A stretch of DNA of 64,000 bases from Melastoma dodecandrum (taxonomy: Eukaryota > Streptophyta > Magnoliopsida > Myrtales > Melastomataceae): positions 1 through 64,000 of the forward strand of contig JARUPY010000237.1 in NCBI GenBank assembly GCA_029817715.1, read 5' to 3'. Position numbers and translations under genes: made by a program. How positions within the stretch are numbered: the stretch's first letter is position 1; every line of letters begins with the position of its first letter. This document shows positions 12,246 to 24,296 of the stretch, in pieces. The notes under the pieces were generated by a model. That model saw nothing but the letters and a program-made list of their open reading frames with translations, did not search any database and was not told where the DNA came from.

Positions 12246-13613
12246 GAGGAACCGGGCACACAAGTTACGGAAACTTGCGCATCCCGCCTGCTCCGAACAT
12301 TCGTTCATCCGAACTTGCATTTTTCGAAGCCAAAACGATCCCCAAATGTTACCCAAACTGTTCAAAACAAGAGTTATTCACGGCCCGTTTCGTTGGAATT
12401 AGTTCCTGTGCACAATGAGGAACCTCGCACACAAGTTACGCAAATTTGTGCATCCCGCATGCTCCGAACTTTCGTGCTTCCGAACTTACATTTTTCGAAG
12501 CCAAAACGATCCCCAAATGTTTCCTAAACTATTCAAAACAAGAGTTATTCATGGTCCGTTTCGTTGGAATTAGTTCCCGTGCACAATGAGGAACCCAGCA
12601 CACAAGTTACGCAAACTTGTGCATCCCGCATGCTCCGAACATTCGTGCTTCCGAACTTGCATTTTTCGAAGGGAAAACGATCCCCAAATGTTTCCCAAAC
12701 TATTCGAAACAAGAGTTATTAATGGTCCGTTTCGTTCGAATTAGTTCCTGTGCACAATAAGGAACCTCTCACATAAGTTACGCAAATTTGTGCATCCCGC
12801 ATGCTCCGAACTTTCGAGCTCCCGAACTTACATTTCTCGAACCCAAAACGATCCCCAAATGTTTCCCAAACTATTCAAAACAAGAGTTATTCATGGTCCG
12901 TTTCGTTCGAATTAGTTCCTGTGCACAATGAGGAACCCCGCACACAAGTTACGCAAACTTGTGCATCCCGCATGCTCCGAACTTTCGTGCTTCCGAACTT
13001 ACATTTTTCGAAGCCAAAACGATCCCCAAATGTTTCCCAATCTATTCAAAACAAGAGCTAATAATGGTCCGTTTCGTTCGAATTAGTTCCTGTGCACAAG
13101 GAGGAACCCCGCACACAAGTTACGCAAACTTGTGCATCCCGCATGCTCCGAACTATCGTGCTTCCGAACTGGCATTTTTCGAAGCCAAAACGATCCCCAA
13201 ATGTTTCCCAAACTATTCAAAACAAGAGTTATTCATGGTCCGTTTCGTTGGAATTAGTTACCGTGCACAATGAGGAACCTAGCACACAAGTTACGCAAAC
13301 TTGTGCATCCCGCATGCTCCGAACTTTCGTGCTCCCGAACATACATTTTTCGAAGCCAAAACGATCCCCAAATGTTTCCCAAACTATTCAAAACAAGTGT
13401 TATTCATGGTCCGTTTCTTTAGAATTAGTTCCTGTGCACAATGAGAAACCCCGCACACAAGTTACGCAAACCTGTGCATCCCGTATGCTCCGAACTTTCG
13501 TGCTTCCGAACTTCCAATTTTCGAAGACAAAACGATCCCCAAATGTTTCCCAAACTATTCAAAACAAGAGTTATTCATGGTCCGTTTCGTTCGAATTAGT
13601 TCCTGTGCACAAT

Positions 13614-14980
13614 GAGGAACCTCGCACACAAGTTACGCAAATTTGTGCATCCCGCATGCTCCGAACTTTCGTGCTTCCGAACTTACATTTTTCGAAGCCA
13701 AAACGATCCCCAAATGTTACCTAAACTATTCAAAACAAGAGTTATTCATGGTCCGTTTCGTTGGAATTAGTTCCCGTGCACAATGAGGAACCCAGCACAC
13801 AAGTTACGTAAACTTGTGCATCCCGCATGCTCCAAACATTCGTGCTTCCGAACTTGCATATTTCGAAGGCAAAACGATCCCCAAATGTTTCCCAAACTAT
13901 TCAAAACAAGAGTTATTAATGGTCCGTTTCGTTCGAATTAGTTCCTGTGCACAATAAGGAACCTCTCACATAAGTTACGCAAATTTGTGCATCCCGCATG
14001 CTCCGAACTTTCGTGCTTCCAAACATACATTTTTCGAAGCCAATACGATCCCCAATTGTTTCCCATGCTATTCAAAACAAGAGTTATTCATGGTCCGTTT
14101 CGTTGGAATTAGTTCCCGTGCACAATGAGGAACCCAGCACACAAGTTACGCAAACTTGTGCATCCCACATGCTCCGAACATTCGTGCTTCCGAACTTGCA
14201 TTTTTCGAAGGCAAACCGATCCCCAAATGTTTCCCAAACTATTCAAAACAAGAGTTATTAATGGTCCGTTTCGTTCGAATTAGTTCCTGTGCACAATAAG
14301 GAACCTCTCACATAAGTTACGCAAATTTGTGCATCCCGCATGCTCCGAACTTTCGTGCTTCCGAACTTGCATTTTTCGAAGGCAAAACGATCAAAAAATG
14401 TTTCCCAAACTATTCAAAACAAGAGTTATTCATGGTCCGTTTCGTTGGAATTAGTTCCCGTGCACAATGAGGAACCCAGCACACAAGTTACGCAAACTTG
14501 TGCATCCCGCATGCTCCGAACTTTCGAGCTCCCGAACTTACATTTCTCGAAGCCAAAACGATCCCCAAATGTTTCCTAAACTCCTCAAAACAAGAGTTAT
14601 TCATGGTCCGTTTCGTTGGGATTAGTTCCCGTGCACAATGAGGAACCCAGCACACAAGTTACGCAAACTTGTGCATCCTGCATGCTCCGAACATTCGTGC
14701 ATCCGAACTTGCATTTGCGAAGCCAAAACGGTCCCCAAATGTTTCCCAAACTATTGAAAACAAGAGTTATTCATGGTCCATTTCGTTCGAATTAGTTCCT
14801 GTGCACAATGAGGAACCTCGCACACAAGTTACGCAAATTTGTGCATCCCGCATGCTCCGAACTTTCGTGCTTCCGAACTTACATTTTTCGAAGCCAAAAC
14901 GATCCCCAAATGTTTCCTAAACTATTCAAAACAAGAGTTATTCATGGTCCGTTTCGTTCGAATTAGTTCCCGTGCACAAT
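13614..14980 (+). repeat. 8-monomer segment, copy 2 of a duplication
   Basis: Counterpart of 10879-12245. It differs in one monomer (14298), whose 5' part carries the TAAGGAACCTCTC type while its 3' part keeps GATCAAAAAATG. This looks like an exchange between neighbouring monomers after duplication. It also has GAGCTCCCGAACTTACATTTCTCG at 14524, a variant found in the other interval at 12814. Confidence 0.85.
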
Positions 14981-15490
14981 GAGGAACCCCGCACACAAGT
15001 TACGCAAACTTGTGCATCCCGCATGCTCCGAACATTCGTGCTTCCAAACTTGCATTTTCGAAGGCAAAATGATCCCCAAATGTTCCCAAACTATTCAAAA
15101 CAAGAGTTAATAATGGTCCGTTTCGTTGGAATTAGCTCCTATGCATAATGAGGAACCCCGCACACAAGTTATGCAAACTTGTGCATCCCGCATGCTCCAA
15201 ACTTTCGTGGTTCCGAACTTGCATTTTTCGAACCCAAAACGACCCCCAAATGTTTCCCAAACTATTCATAACAAGAGATATTCACGGCCCGTTTCATTGG
15301 AATTAGTTCCTGTGCACAATGAGGAACCCCCACACAAGTTACGCAAACTTGTGCATCCCGCAAGCTCCGAACTTTCGTGCTCCCGAGCTTATATTTTTCT
15401 AAACCAAAACGATCCCCAAATGTTTCCCAAACAATTCAAAACAAGAGTTATTTATGGTCCATTTCGTTCGAATTATTTATTTTGCACAAC

Positions 15491-18037
15491 GAAGAACCTC
15501 GCACACAAGTTACGTAAACTTGTGCATCCCGCATGCTCCGAACTTTCGTGCTTCCGAACTTCCATTTTTCGAAGCCAAAACGATCCCTAAATGTGTCCCA
15601 AACTATTCAAAACAAGAGTTATTCATGGTCCGTTTCGTTGGAATTAGTTCCAGTGCACAAAGAGGAACCCCGCACACAAGTTACGCAAAGTTGTGCAACC
15701 CGCAAGCTCCGAACTTTCGTGCTCCGTAACATACATTTTTCGAAGCCAAAACGATCCTGAAATGTTTCCCAAACTATTCAAAACAAGAGTTATTCATGGT
15801 CCGTTTCGTTGGAATTACGTCCGATGCACAATGAGGATCCCCGCACACAAGTTACGCAAACTTGTGCATCCCGCATGCTCCGAACTTTCGTGCTTCCGAA
15901 CTTACATTTTTCGAAGCCAAAACGATCCCTAAATGTTTCCCAAACTATTCAAAACAAGAGTTATTCATGGTCCGTTTCGTTCGAATTAGTTCCTATGCAC
16001 AATGAGGAACCCCGCACACAAGTTACGCAAACTTGTGCATCCCGCAGGCTCCGAAGTTTCGTGCTTCCTAACATGCATTTTTTGAAGCCAAAACGATCGC
16101 CTTATTTTCTCAAACTTTTCAAAACAATAGTTATTCATGGTCCGTTTCGTTCGAATTAGTTCCTGTGCACAATGAGGAACCCCACTTGTGCATCCCGAAT
16201 GCTCCGAACTTTCGTGCTTGCGAACTTCCATTTTTCGAAGCCAAAACGATCCCCAAATGTTTCTCAAACTATTCAAAACAAGAGTTATTCACGGCCCGTT
16301 TCGTTGGAATTAGTTCCTGTGCACAATGAGGAACCCCGCACACAAGTTACGCAAACTTGTGCATCCTGCAAGCTCCGAACTTTCGTGCTCCCGAACTTAC
16401 ATTTTTCGAAGCCAAAATGATTCCCAAATGTTTCCTAAACAATTCAAAACAAGAGTTATTTATGGTCCATTTCGTTCGAATTAGTTCCTTTGCACAACGA
16501 GGAACCCCGCACACAAGTTACGTAAACTTGTGCATCCCGCATGCTCCGAACTGTCGTGCTTCCGAACTGGCATTTTTCGAAGCCAAAATGATCCCCAAAT
16601 GTGTCCCAAACTATTCAAAACAAGAGTTATTCATGGTCCGTTTCGTTCGAATTAGTTCATTTGTACAACGAGGAACCCCGCACACAAGTTACGCAAACTT
16701 GTGCATCCCACATGCTCCGAACATTCGTGCTTCCGAATTTGCATTTTTTGAAGGCAAAACGATCCCAAAATGTTTCCCATACTATTCAAGACAAGAGTTA
16801 TTCATGGTCCGTTTCGTTGGAATTTGTTCCTGTGCACAATGAGGAACCCCGCACACAAGTTACGCAAACTTGTGCATCCCGCATGCTCCGAGCTCTCCTG
16901 CTTCCGAACTTGCATTTTTCGAAGCCAAAACGATTCCCAAATGTTTCCCAAACTACTCAAAAGTAGAGTTATTCAGGGTCCGTTTCGTTGGAATTAGTTC
17001 CTGTGCACAATGAGGAACCCCGCACACAAGTTACGCAAACTTGTGCATCCCGCATGCTCCGAACTTTCGTGCTTCCGAACTGGCATTTTTCTAAGCCAAA
17101 ACGATCCCCAAATGTTTCCGACACTATTCAAAACAAGAGTTATTCATGGTCCGTTTCGTTGGAATTAGTTACCGTGCACAATGAGGAACCCAACACACAA
17201 GTTACGCAAAGTTGTGCATCCCGCATGCTCCGAGCTTTTCTGCTTCCGAACTTGCATTTTTCGATGGCAAAACGATCCCCAAATGTTTCCCAAACTATTC
17301 AAAACAAGAGTTATTCATGGTCCGTTTCGTTCGAATTAGTTCCTGTGCATAATAAGGAACACCGCACACAAGTTACGCAAACTTGTGCATCCCGCATGCT
17401 CCGAGCTTTTGTGCTTCCGAACTTGCATTTTTCAAAGGCAAAACGATTACCAAATGTTTCCCAAACTAATCAAAACAAGAGCTATTCGTGGTCCGTTTCG
17501 TTGGAATTACGTCCGATGCACAATGAGGAACCCCGCACACAAGTTACGCAAACTTGTGCATCCCGCATGCTCCGAACTTTCGTGCTCCCGAACTTACATT
17601 TTTCGAAGCCAAAACGATTCCCAAATGTTTCCCAAACTACTCAAAAGTAGAGTTATTCATGGTCCGTTTCGTTGGAATTAGTTCCTGTGCACAATGAGGA
17701 ACCCCGCACACAAGTTACGCAAACTTGTGCATCCCGCATGCTCCGAACTTTCGTGCTTCCGAACTGGCATTTTTCGAAGCCAAAACGATCCCCAAATGCT
17801 TCCGACACTATTCAAAACAAGAGTTATTCATGGTCCGTTTCGTTGGAATTAGTTACCGTGCACAATGAGGAACCCAGCACACAAGTTACGCAAAGTTGTG
17901 CATCCCGCATGCTCCGAGCTTTTCTGCTTCCGAACTTGCGTTTTTCGATGGCAAAACGATCCCCAAATGTTTCCCAAACTATTCAAAACAAGAGTTATTC
18001 ATGGTCCGTTTCGTTCGAATTAGTTCCTGTGCATAAT
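15491..18037 (+). repeat. 15-monomer segment, copy 1 of an 11.16-kb-spaced duplication
   Basis: Matches 26655-29202 at an offset of 11164 bp, rising to 11165 bp after one extra T near 27738. Shared private variants in order: CTCCGTAACATAC; GAGGATCCCCGC; CCCGCAGGCTCCGAAGTTTCG; CCCGAATGCTCC with CTTGCGAACTTCC; CCTGCAAGCTCC with AAAATGATTCCC; then the GTAC and tetramer monomers. Confidence 0.88.
16953..16966. repeat. secondary hairpin CTACT-CAAA-AGTAG, example copy
   Basis: Substitutions change CTATTCAAAACAAG to CTACTCAAAAGTAG, which forms a 5-bp inverted repeat with a 4-nt loop. The same variant occurs in the monomers starting at 16841, 17525, 18209, 19064, 19748, 21600, 26142, 28006, 28690, 33686 and 45452, all in block B. 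It marks a subfamily that is mainly type d of the tetrameric HOR. Confidence 0.75.
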
Positions 18038-20591
18038 AAGGAACACCGCACACAAGTTACGCAAACTTGTGCATCCCGCATGCTCCGAGCTTTTGTGCTT
18101 CCGAACTTGCATTTTTCAAAGGCAAAACGATCCCCAAATGTTTCCCAAACTAATAAAAACAAGAGGTATTCATGGTCCGTTTCGTTGGAATTATGTCCGA
18201 TGCACAATGAGGAACCCCGCACACAAGTTACGCAAACTTGTGCATCCCGCATGCTCCGAACTTTCGTGCTCCCGGACTTACATTTTTCGAAGCCAAAACG
18301 ATTCCCAAATGTTTCCCAAACTACTCAAAAGTAGAGTTATTCATGGTCCGTTTCGTTGGAATTAGTTCCTGTGCACAATGAGGAACCCCGCACACAAGTT
18401 ACGCAAACTTGTGCATCCCGCATGCTCCGAACTTTCGTGCTTCCGAACTGGCATTTTTCGAAGCCAAAACGATCCCCAAATGTTTCCGACACTATTCAAA
18501 ACAAGAGTTATTCATGGTCCGTTTCGTTGGAATTAGTTACCGTGCACAATGAGGAACCCAGCACACAAGTTACGCAAAGTTGTGCATCCCGCATGCTCCG
18601 AGCTTTTGTGCTTCCGAACTTGCATTTTTCGAAGGCAAAACGATCCCCAAATGTTTCCCAAACTATTCAAAACAAGAGTTATTCATGGTCCGTTTCGTTC
18701 GAATTAGTTCCTGTGCATAATGAGGAACACCGCACACAAGTTACGCAAACTTGTGCATCCCGCATGCTCCGAGATTTTGTGCTTCCGAACTTGCATTTTT
18801 CAAAGGCAAAACGATCCCCAAATGTTTCCCAAACTATTCAAAACAAGAGCTATTCATGGTCCGTTTCGTTGGAATTACGTCCGATGCACAATGAGGAACC
18901 CCGCACACAAGTTACGCAAACTTGTGCATCCCGCATGCTCCGAAATTTCGTGCTTCCGAACTTACAATTTTCGAAGCCAAAACGATCCGCAAATGTTTCC
19001 CAAACTATTTAAAACAAGAGTTATTCATGGTCCGTTTCGTTCGAATTAGTTCCTGTGCACAATGAGGAACCCCGCACACAAGTTACGCAAACTTGTGCAT
19101 CCCGCATGCTCCGAACGTTCGTGCTCCCGAACTTACTTTTTTCGAAGCCAAAACGATTCCCAAATGTTTCCCAAACTACTCAAAAGTAGAGTTATTCATG
19201 GTCCGTTTCGTTGGAATTAGTTCCTGTGCACAATGAGGAACCCCGCACACAAGTTACGCAAACTTGTGCATCCCGCATACTCCGAACTTTCGTGCTTCCG
19301 AACTGGCATTTTTCGAAGCCAAAACGATCCCCAAATGTTTCCGACACTATTCAAAACAAGAGTTATTCATGGTCCGTTTCGTTGGAATTAGTTACCGTGC
19401 ACAATGAGGAACCCAGCACACAAGCTACGCAAAGTTGTGCATCCCGCATGCTCCGAGCTTTTCTGCTTCCGAACTTGCATTTTTCGAAGGCAAAACAATC
19501 CCCAAATATTTCCCAAACTATTCAAAACAAGAGTTATTCATGGTCTGTTTCGTTCGAATTAGTTCCTGTGCATAATAAGGAACACCGCACACAAGTTACG
19601 CAAACTTGTGCATCCCGCATGCTCCGAGCTTTTGTGCTTCCGAACTTGCATTTTTCAAAGCCAAAACGATTACCAAATGCTTCCGAAACTAATCAAAACA
19701 AGAGCTATTCATGGTCCGTTTTGTTGGAATTACGTCTGATGCACAATGAGGAACCCCGCACACAAGTGACGCAAACTTGTGCATCCCGCATGCTCCGAAC
19801 TTTCGTGCTCCCGAACTTACATTTTTCGAAGCCAAAACGATTCCCAAACTACTCAAAAGTAGAGTTATTCATGGTCCGTTTCGTTGGAATTAGTTCCTGT
19901 GCACAATGAGGAACCCCGCACACAAGTTACGCAAACTTGTGCATCCCGCATACTCCGAACTTTCGTGCTTCCGAACTGGCATTTTTCTAAGCCAAAACGA
20001 TCCCCAAATGTTTCCGACACTATTCAAAACAAGAGTTATTCATGGTCCGTTTCGTTGGAATTAGTTACCGTGCACAATGAGGAACCCAGCACACAAGTTA
20101 CGCAAAGTTGTGCATCCCGCATGCTCCGAGCTTTTCTGCTTCCGAACTTGCATTTTTCGAAGGCAAAACAATCCCCAAATATTTCCCAAACTATTCAAAA
20201 CAAGAGTTATTCATGGTCTGTTTCGTTCGAATTAGTTCCTGTGCATAATAAGGAACACCGCACACAAGTTACGCAAACTTGTGCATCCCGCATGCTCCGA
20301 GATTTTGTGCTTCCGAACTTGCATTTTTCAAAGGCAAAACGATCCCCAAATGTTTCCCAAACTATTCAAAACAAGAGCTATTCATGGTCCGTTTCGTTGG
20401 AATTACGTCCGATGCACAATGAGGAACCCCGCACACAAGTTACGCAAACTTGTGCATCCCGCCTGCTCCGAACTTTCGTGCTTCCGAACTTACATTTTTC
20501 GAAGCCAAAACGATCCCCAAATGTTTCCCAAATTATTCAAAATAAGAGTTATTCATGGTCCGTTTCGTTCCAATTAGTTCCTATGCACAAT
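17012..20591 (+). repeat. tetrameric HOR (about 684 bp per unit)
   Basis: Four monomer types repeat in order. Type a has CTGGCATTTTT and TTCCGACAC; type b has ACCGTGCAC, CAAAGTTGTGC and GAGCTTTTC; type c has GCATAATAAGGAACACCGC and TTTTTCAAAGG; type d has GTCCGATGCAC and, mostly, CTCCCGAACTTAC with CTACTCAAAAGTAGAG. Units: 17012-17695, 17696-18379, 18380-19063, 19235-19907 (11-bp deletion) and 19908-20591. One extra d-like monomer sits at 19064-19234. The first two units differ by only a handful of substitutions, so this is recently homogenised DNA. Confidence 0.9.
19748..19907 (+). repeat. 160-bp monomer with 11-bp deletion
   Basis: The usual ATTCCCAAATGTTTCCCAAAC reads ATTCCCAAAC here (around 19840-19849). 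The 11-bp loss lies between the two CCCAAA direct repeats, as expected from replication slippage or microhomology repair. It is the only copy in the window, so it is probably recent. Confidence 0.88.
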
Positions 20592-23500
20592 GAGGAACCC
20601 CGCACACAAGTTACGCAAACTTGTGCATCCCGCATGCTCCGAACTTTCGTGCCTACTAACATGCATTTTTCGAAGCCAAAACGATCGCCAAATTTCCCCA
20701 AACTTTTCAAAACAAGAGTTAGTCATGGTCCGTTTCGTTCGAATTAGTTCCTGTGCACAATGAGGAACCCCACTTGTGCATCCCGCATGCTCCGAACTTT
20801 CGTGCTTCCGAACTTCCATTTTTCGAAGCCAAAACGATCCCCAAATGTATCCCAAACTATTCAAAACAAGAGTTATTCACAGCCCGTTTCGTTGGAATTA
20901 GTTCCTGTGCACAATGAGGAACCCCGCACACAAGTTACGCAAACTTGTGCATCCCGCAAGCTCCGAACTTTCGTGCTCCCGAACTTACATTTTTCAAAGC
21001 CAAAACGATTCCCAAATGTTTCCCAAACAATTCAAAACAAGAGTTATTTATGGTCCATTTCGTTCGAATTATTTCCTTTGCACAACGAGGAACCCCGCAC
21101 ACAAGTTACGTAAACTTGTGCATCCCGCATGCTCCGAACTATCGTGCTTCCGGACTGACATTTTTCGAAGCCAAAACGATCCCCAAATGTGTCCCAAACT
21201 ATTCAAAACAAGAGTTATTCATGGTCCGTTTCGTTCGAATTAGCTCCTTTGTACAACGAGGAACCCCGCACACAAGTTACGCAAACTTGTGCATCCCACA
21301 TGCTCCGAACATTCGTGCTTCCGAATTTGAATTTTTTGAAGGCAAAACGATCCCAAAATGTTTCCCATACTATTCAAAACAAGAGTTATTCATAATCCGT
21401 TTCGTTGGAATTTGTTCCTGTGCACAATGAGGAACCCCGCACACAAATTACGCAAACTTGTGGATCCCGCATGCTCCGAACATTCGTGCTACCGAATTTG
21501 CATTTTTTGAAGGCAAAACGATCCCAAAATGTTTCCCATACTATTCAAAACAAGAGTTATTCATGGTCCGTTTCGTTGGAATTTGTTCCTGTGCACAATG
21601 AGGAACCCCGCACACAAGTTACGCAAACTTGTGCATCCCGCATGCTCCGAACTTTCGTGCTCCCGAACTTACATTTTTCGAAGCCAAAACGATTCCCAAA
21701 TGTTTCCCAAACTACTCAAAAGTAGAGTTATTCATGGTCCGTTTCGTTGGAATTAGTTCCTGTGCACAATGAGGAACCCCGCAAACAAGTTACGCAAACT
21801 TGTGCATCCCGCATGCTCCGAACTTTCGTGCTTCCGAACTGGCATTTTTCGAAGCCAAAACGATCCCCAAATGTTTCCGACACTATTCAAAACAAGAGTT
21901 ATTCATGGTCCGTTTCGTTGGAATTAGTTACCGTGCACAATGAGGAACCCAGCACACAAGTTACGCAAAGTTGTGCCTTCCGCATGCTCCGAGCTTTTGT
22001 GCTTCCGAACTTGCATTTTTCGAAGGCAAAACGATCCCCAAATGTTTCCCAAACTATTCAAAACAAGAGTTATTCATGGTCCGTTTCGTTCGAATTAGTT
22101 CCTGTGCATAATGAGGAACCCCGCACACAAGTTACGCAAACTTGTGCATCCCGCATGCTCCGAACTTTCGTGCTTCCTAACGTGCATTTTTCGAAGCCAA
22201 AACGATCGCCAAATTTTCCCAAACTATTCAAAACAAGAGTTATTCATGGTCCGTTTCGTTCGAATTAGTACCTGTGCACAATGTAGAACCCCACTTGTGC
22301 ATCCCGCATGCTCCGAACTTTCGTGCTTCCGAACTTCCATTTTGCGAAGCCAAAACGATCCCCAAATATTTCCCAAACTGTTCAAAACAAGAGTTATTCA
22401 CGGCCCGTTTCGTTGGAATTAGTTCCTGTGCACAATGAGGAACCCCGCACACAAGTTACGCAAACTTGTGCAACCCGCATGCTCCGAACTTTCGTGCTTC
22501 CGAACATACATTTTTCGAAGCCAAAACGATCCCCAAATGTTTCCCAAACTATTCAAAGCAAGAGTTATTCATGGTCCGTTTCGTTCGAATTAGTTGCTGT
22601 GCACAATGAGGAACCCCGCACACAAGTTACGCAAACTTGTGCATCCCGCATGCTCCGAACATTCGTGCTTCCAAACTTGCATTTTTCGAAGCCAAAACGA
22701 TCGCCAAATGTTTCCCATACTATTCAAAACAAGAGTTATTCATGGTCCGTTTCATTGGAATTAGTTCCTGTGCACAATGAGGAACCCCGCACACAAGTTT
22801 GGCAAACTTGTGCATCGCACATGCTCCGAACTTTCGTGCTTCCGAACTGGCAATTTTCGAACCCAAAACAATCCCGAAATGTTTCCCAAACTATTCAAAA
22901 CAAGTGTTATTCATGGTCCGTTTCGTTGGAATTAGTTCATGTGCCCAATGAAGAACCTCGCACACAAGTTACGCAAATTTGTTCATCCCGCATGCTCCGA
23001 GCTTTTGTGCTTCCGACCATGCATTTTTCGAAGGCAAAACGATCCCCAAATGTTTCCCAAACTATTCAAAACAAGAGTTATTCATGGTCCGTTTCGTTCG
23101 AATTAGTTCCTGTGCATACTGAGAAACCCCGCACACAAGTTACGCAGACTTGTGCATCCCGCATGCTCCGAACTTTCGTGCTTCCTAACATGCATTTTTC
23201 GAAGCCAAAACGATTGCCAGATTTTCACAAACTGTTCAAAACAAGAGTTATTCGTGGTCCGTTTCGTTCGAATTAGTTCTTGTGCACAATGAGGAACCCC
23301 ACTTGTGCTTCCCGCATGCTCCGAACTTTCGTGCTTCCGAACTTCCATTTTTCGAAGCCAAAACGATCCCCAAATGTTTCCCAAACTATTCAAAACAAGA
23401 GTTATTCATGGTCCGTTTCGTTCGAATTAGTTCCTGTGCACAATGAGGAACCCCGCACACAAGTTACGCAAACTTGTGCATCCCGCAAGCTCCGAACTTT

Positions 23501-24296
23501 CGTGCTCCCGAACTTACATTTTTCGAAGCCAAAACGATTCCCAAATGTTTCCCAAACAATTCAAAACAAGAGTTATTTATGGTCCATTTCGTTCGAATTA
23601 GTTCCTTTGCACAACGAGGAACCCCGCACACAAGTTACGTAAACTTGTGCATCCCGCATGCTCCGAACTGTCGTGCTTCCGACTTACATTTTTCGAAGCC
23701 AAAACGATTGCCAAATTTTCCCAAACTGTTCAAAACAAGAGTTATTCATGGTCCGTTTCGTTCGAATTAGTTCCTGTGCATAATGAGGAACCCCGCACAC
23801 AAGTTACGCAAACTTGTGCATCCCACATGCTCCGAACATTCGTGCCTCCGAACTTGCATTTTTTGAAGGAAAAACGATCCCAAAATGTTTCCCATACTAT
23901 TCAAAACAAGAGTTATTCAAGGTCCGTTTCGTTGGAATTTGTTCCTGTGCACAATGAGGAACCCCGCACACAAGTTACGCAAACTTGTGCATCCCGCATG
24001 CTCCGAACTTTCGTGCTCCCGAACTTGCATTTTTCGAAGCCAAAACGATTCCCAAATGTTTCCCAAACTACTAAAAACAAGAGTTATTCATGGTTCGTTT
24101 CGTTGGAATTAGTTCCTGTGCACAATGTGGAACCCGCACACAAGTTACGCAAACTTGTGCATGCCGCATGCTCCGAACTTTCGTGCTGCCGAACTTGCAT
24201 TTTTCGAAGCCAAAACGATCCCCAAATGTTTCCCAAACTGTTCAAAACAAGAGTTTTTCGTGGTCCGTTTCGTTGGAATTAGTTCCTGTGCACAAT

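Larger units (their letters stand above)
7115..16003 (+). repeat. Block A2: GAAGGC-rich monomers and an 8-monomer duplication
   Basis: This stretch shifts to monomers reading TTGCATTTTTCGAAGGCAAAACG and, from about 10.4 kb, AACCCAGCACAC. Monomers with TAAGGAACCTCTCACATAAG start at 11221, 12759, 13956 and 14298. Two linked single-base deletions (TTGCATTTTCGAAGG and AATGTTCCCAAAC) make the 169-bp monomers at 8995 and 14981, each followed by the same AGCTCCTATGCATAATGAGG variant (9164 and 15150), so these are homologous segments 6 kb apart. No 154-bp monomer occurs before 16174. Confidence 0.85.

Noticed and set aside
15986..16276. Recurrent 96-codon reverse-strand frames starting MNSL
   Set aside because: They arise wherever a 170-bp monomer is followed by a 154-bp monomer and share the same boundaries each time. 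They are the reverse reading of that module and not a gene family.
16004..16327. Idea that the 170-bp plus 154-bp pair (324 bp, divisible by 3) preserves a reading frame
   Set aside because: The one-base loss in the 170-bp monomer shifts reading into a frame that stops at GAATTAG before the 154-bp monomer is reached, so the pair does not restore translation. The sum looks accidental.
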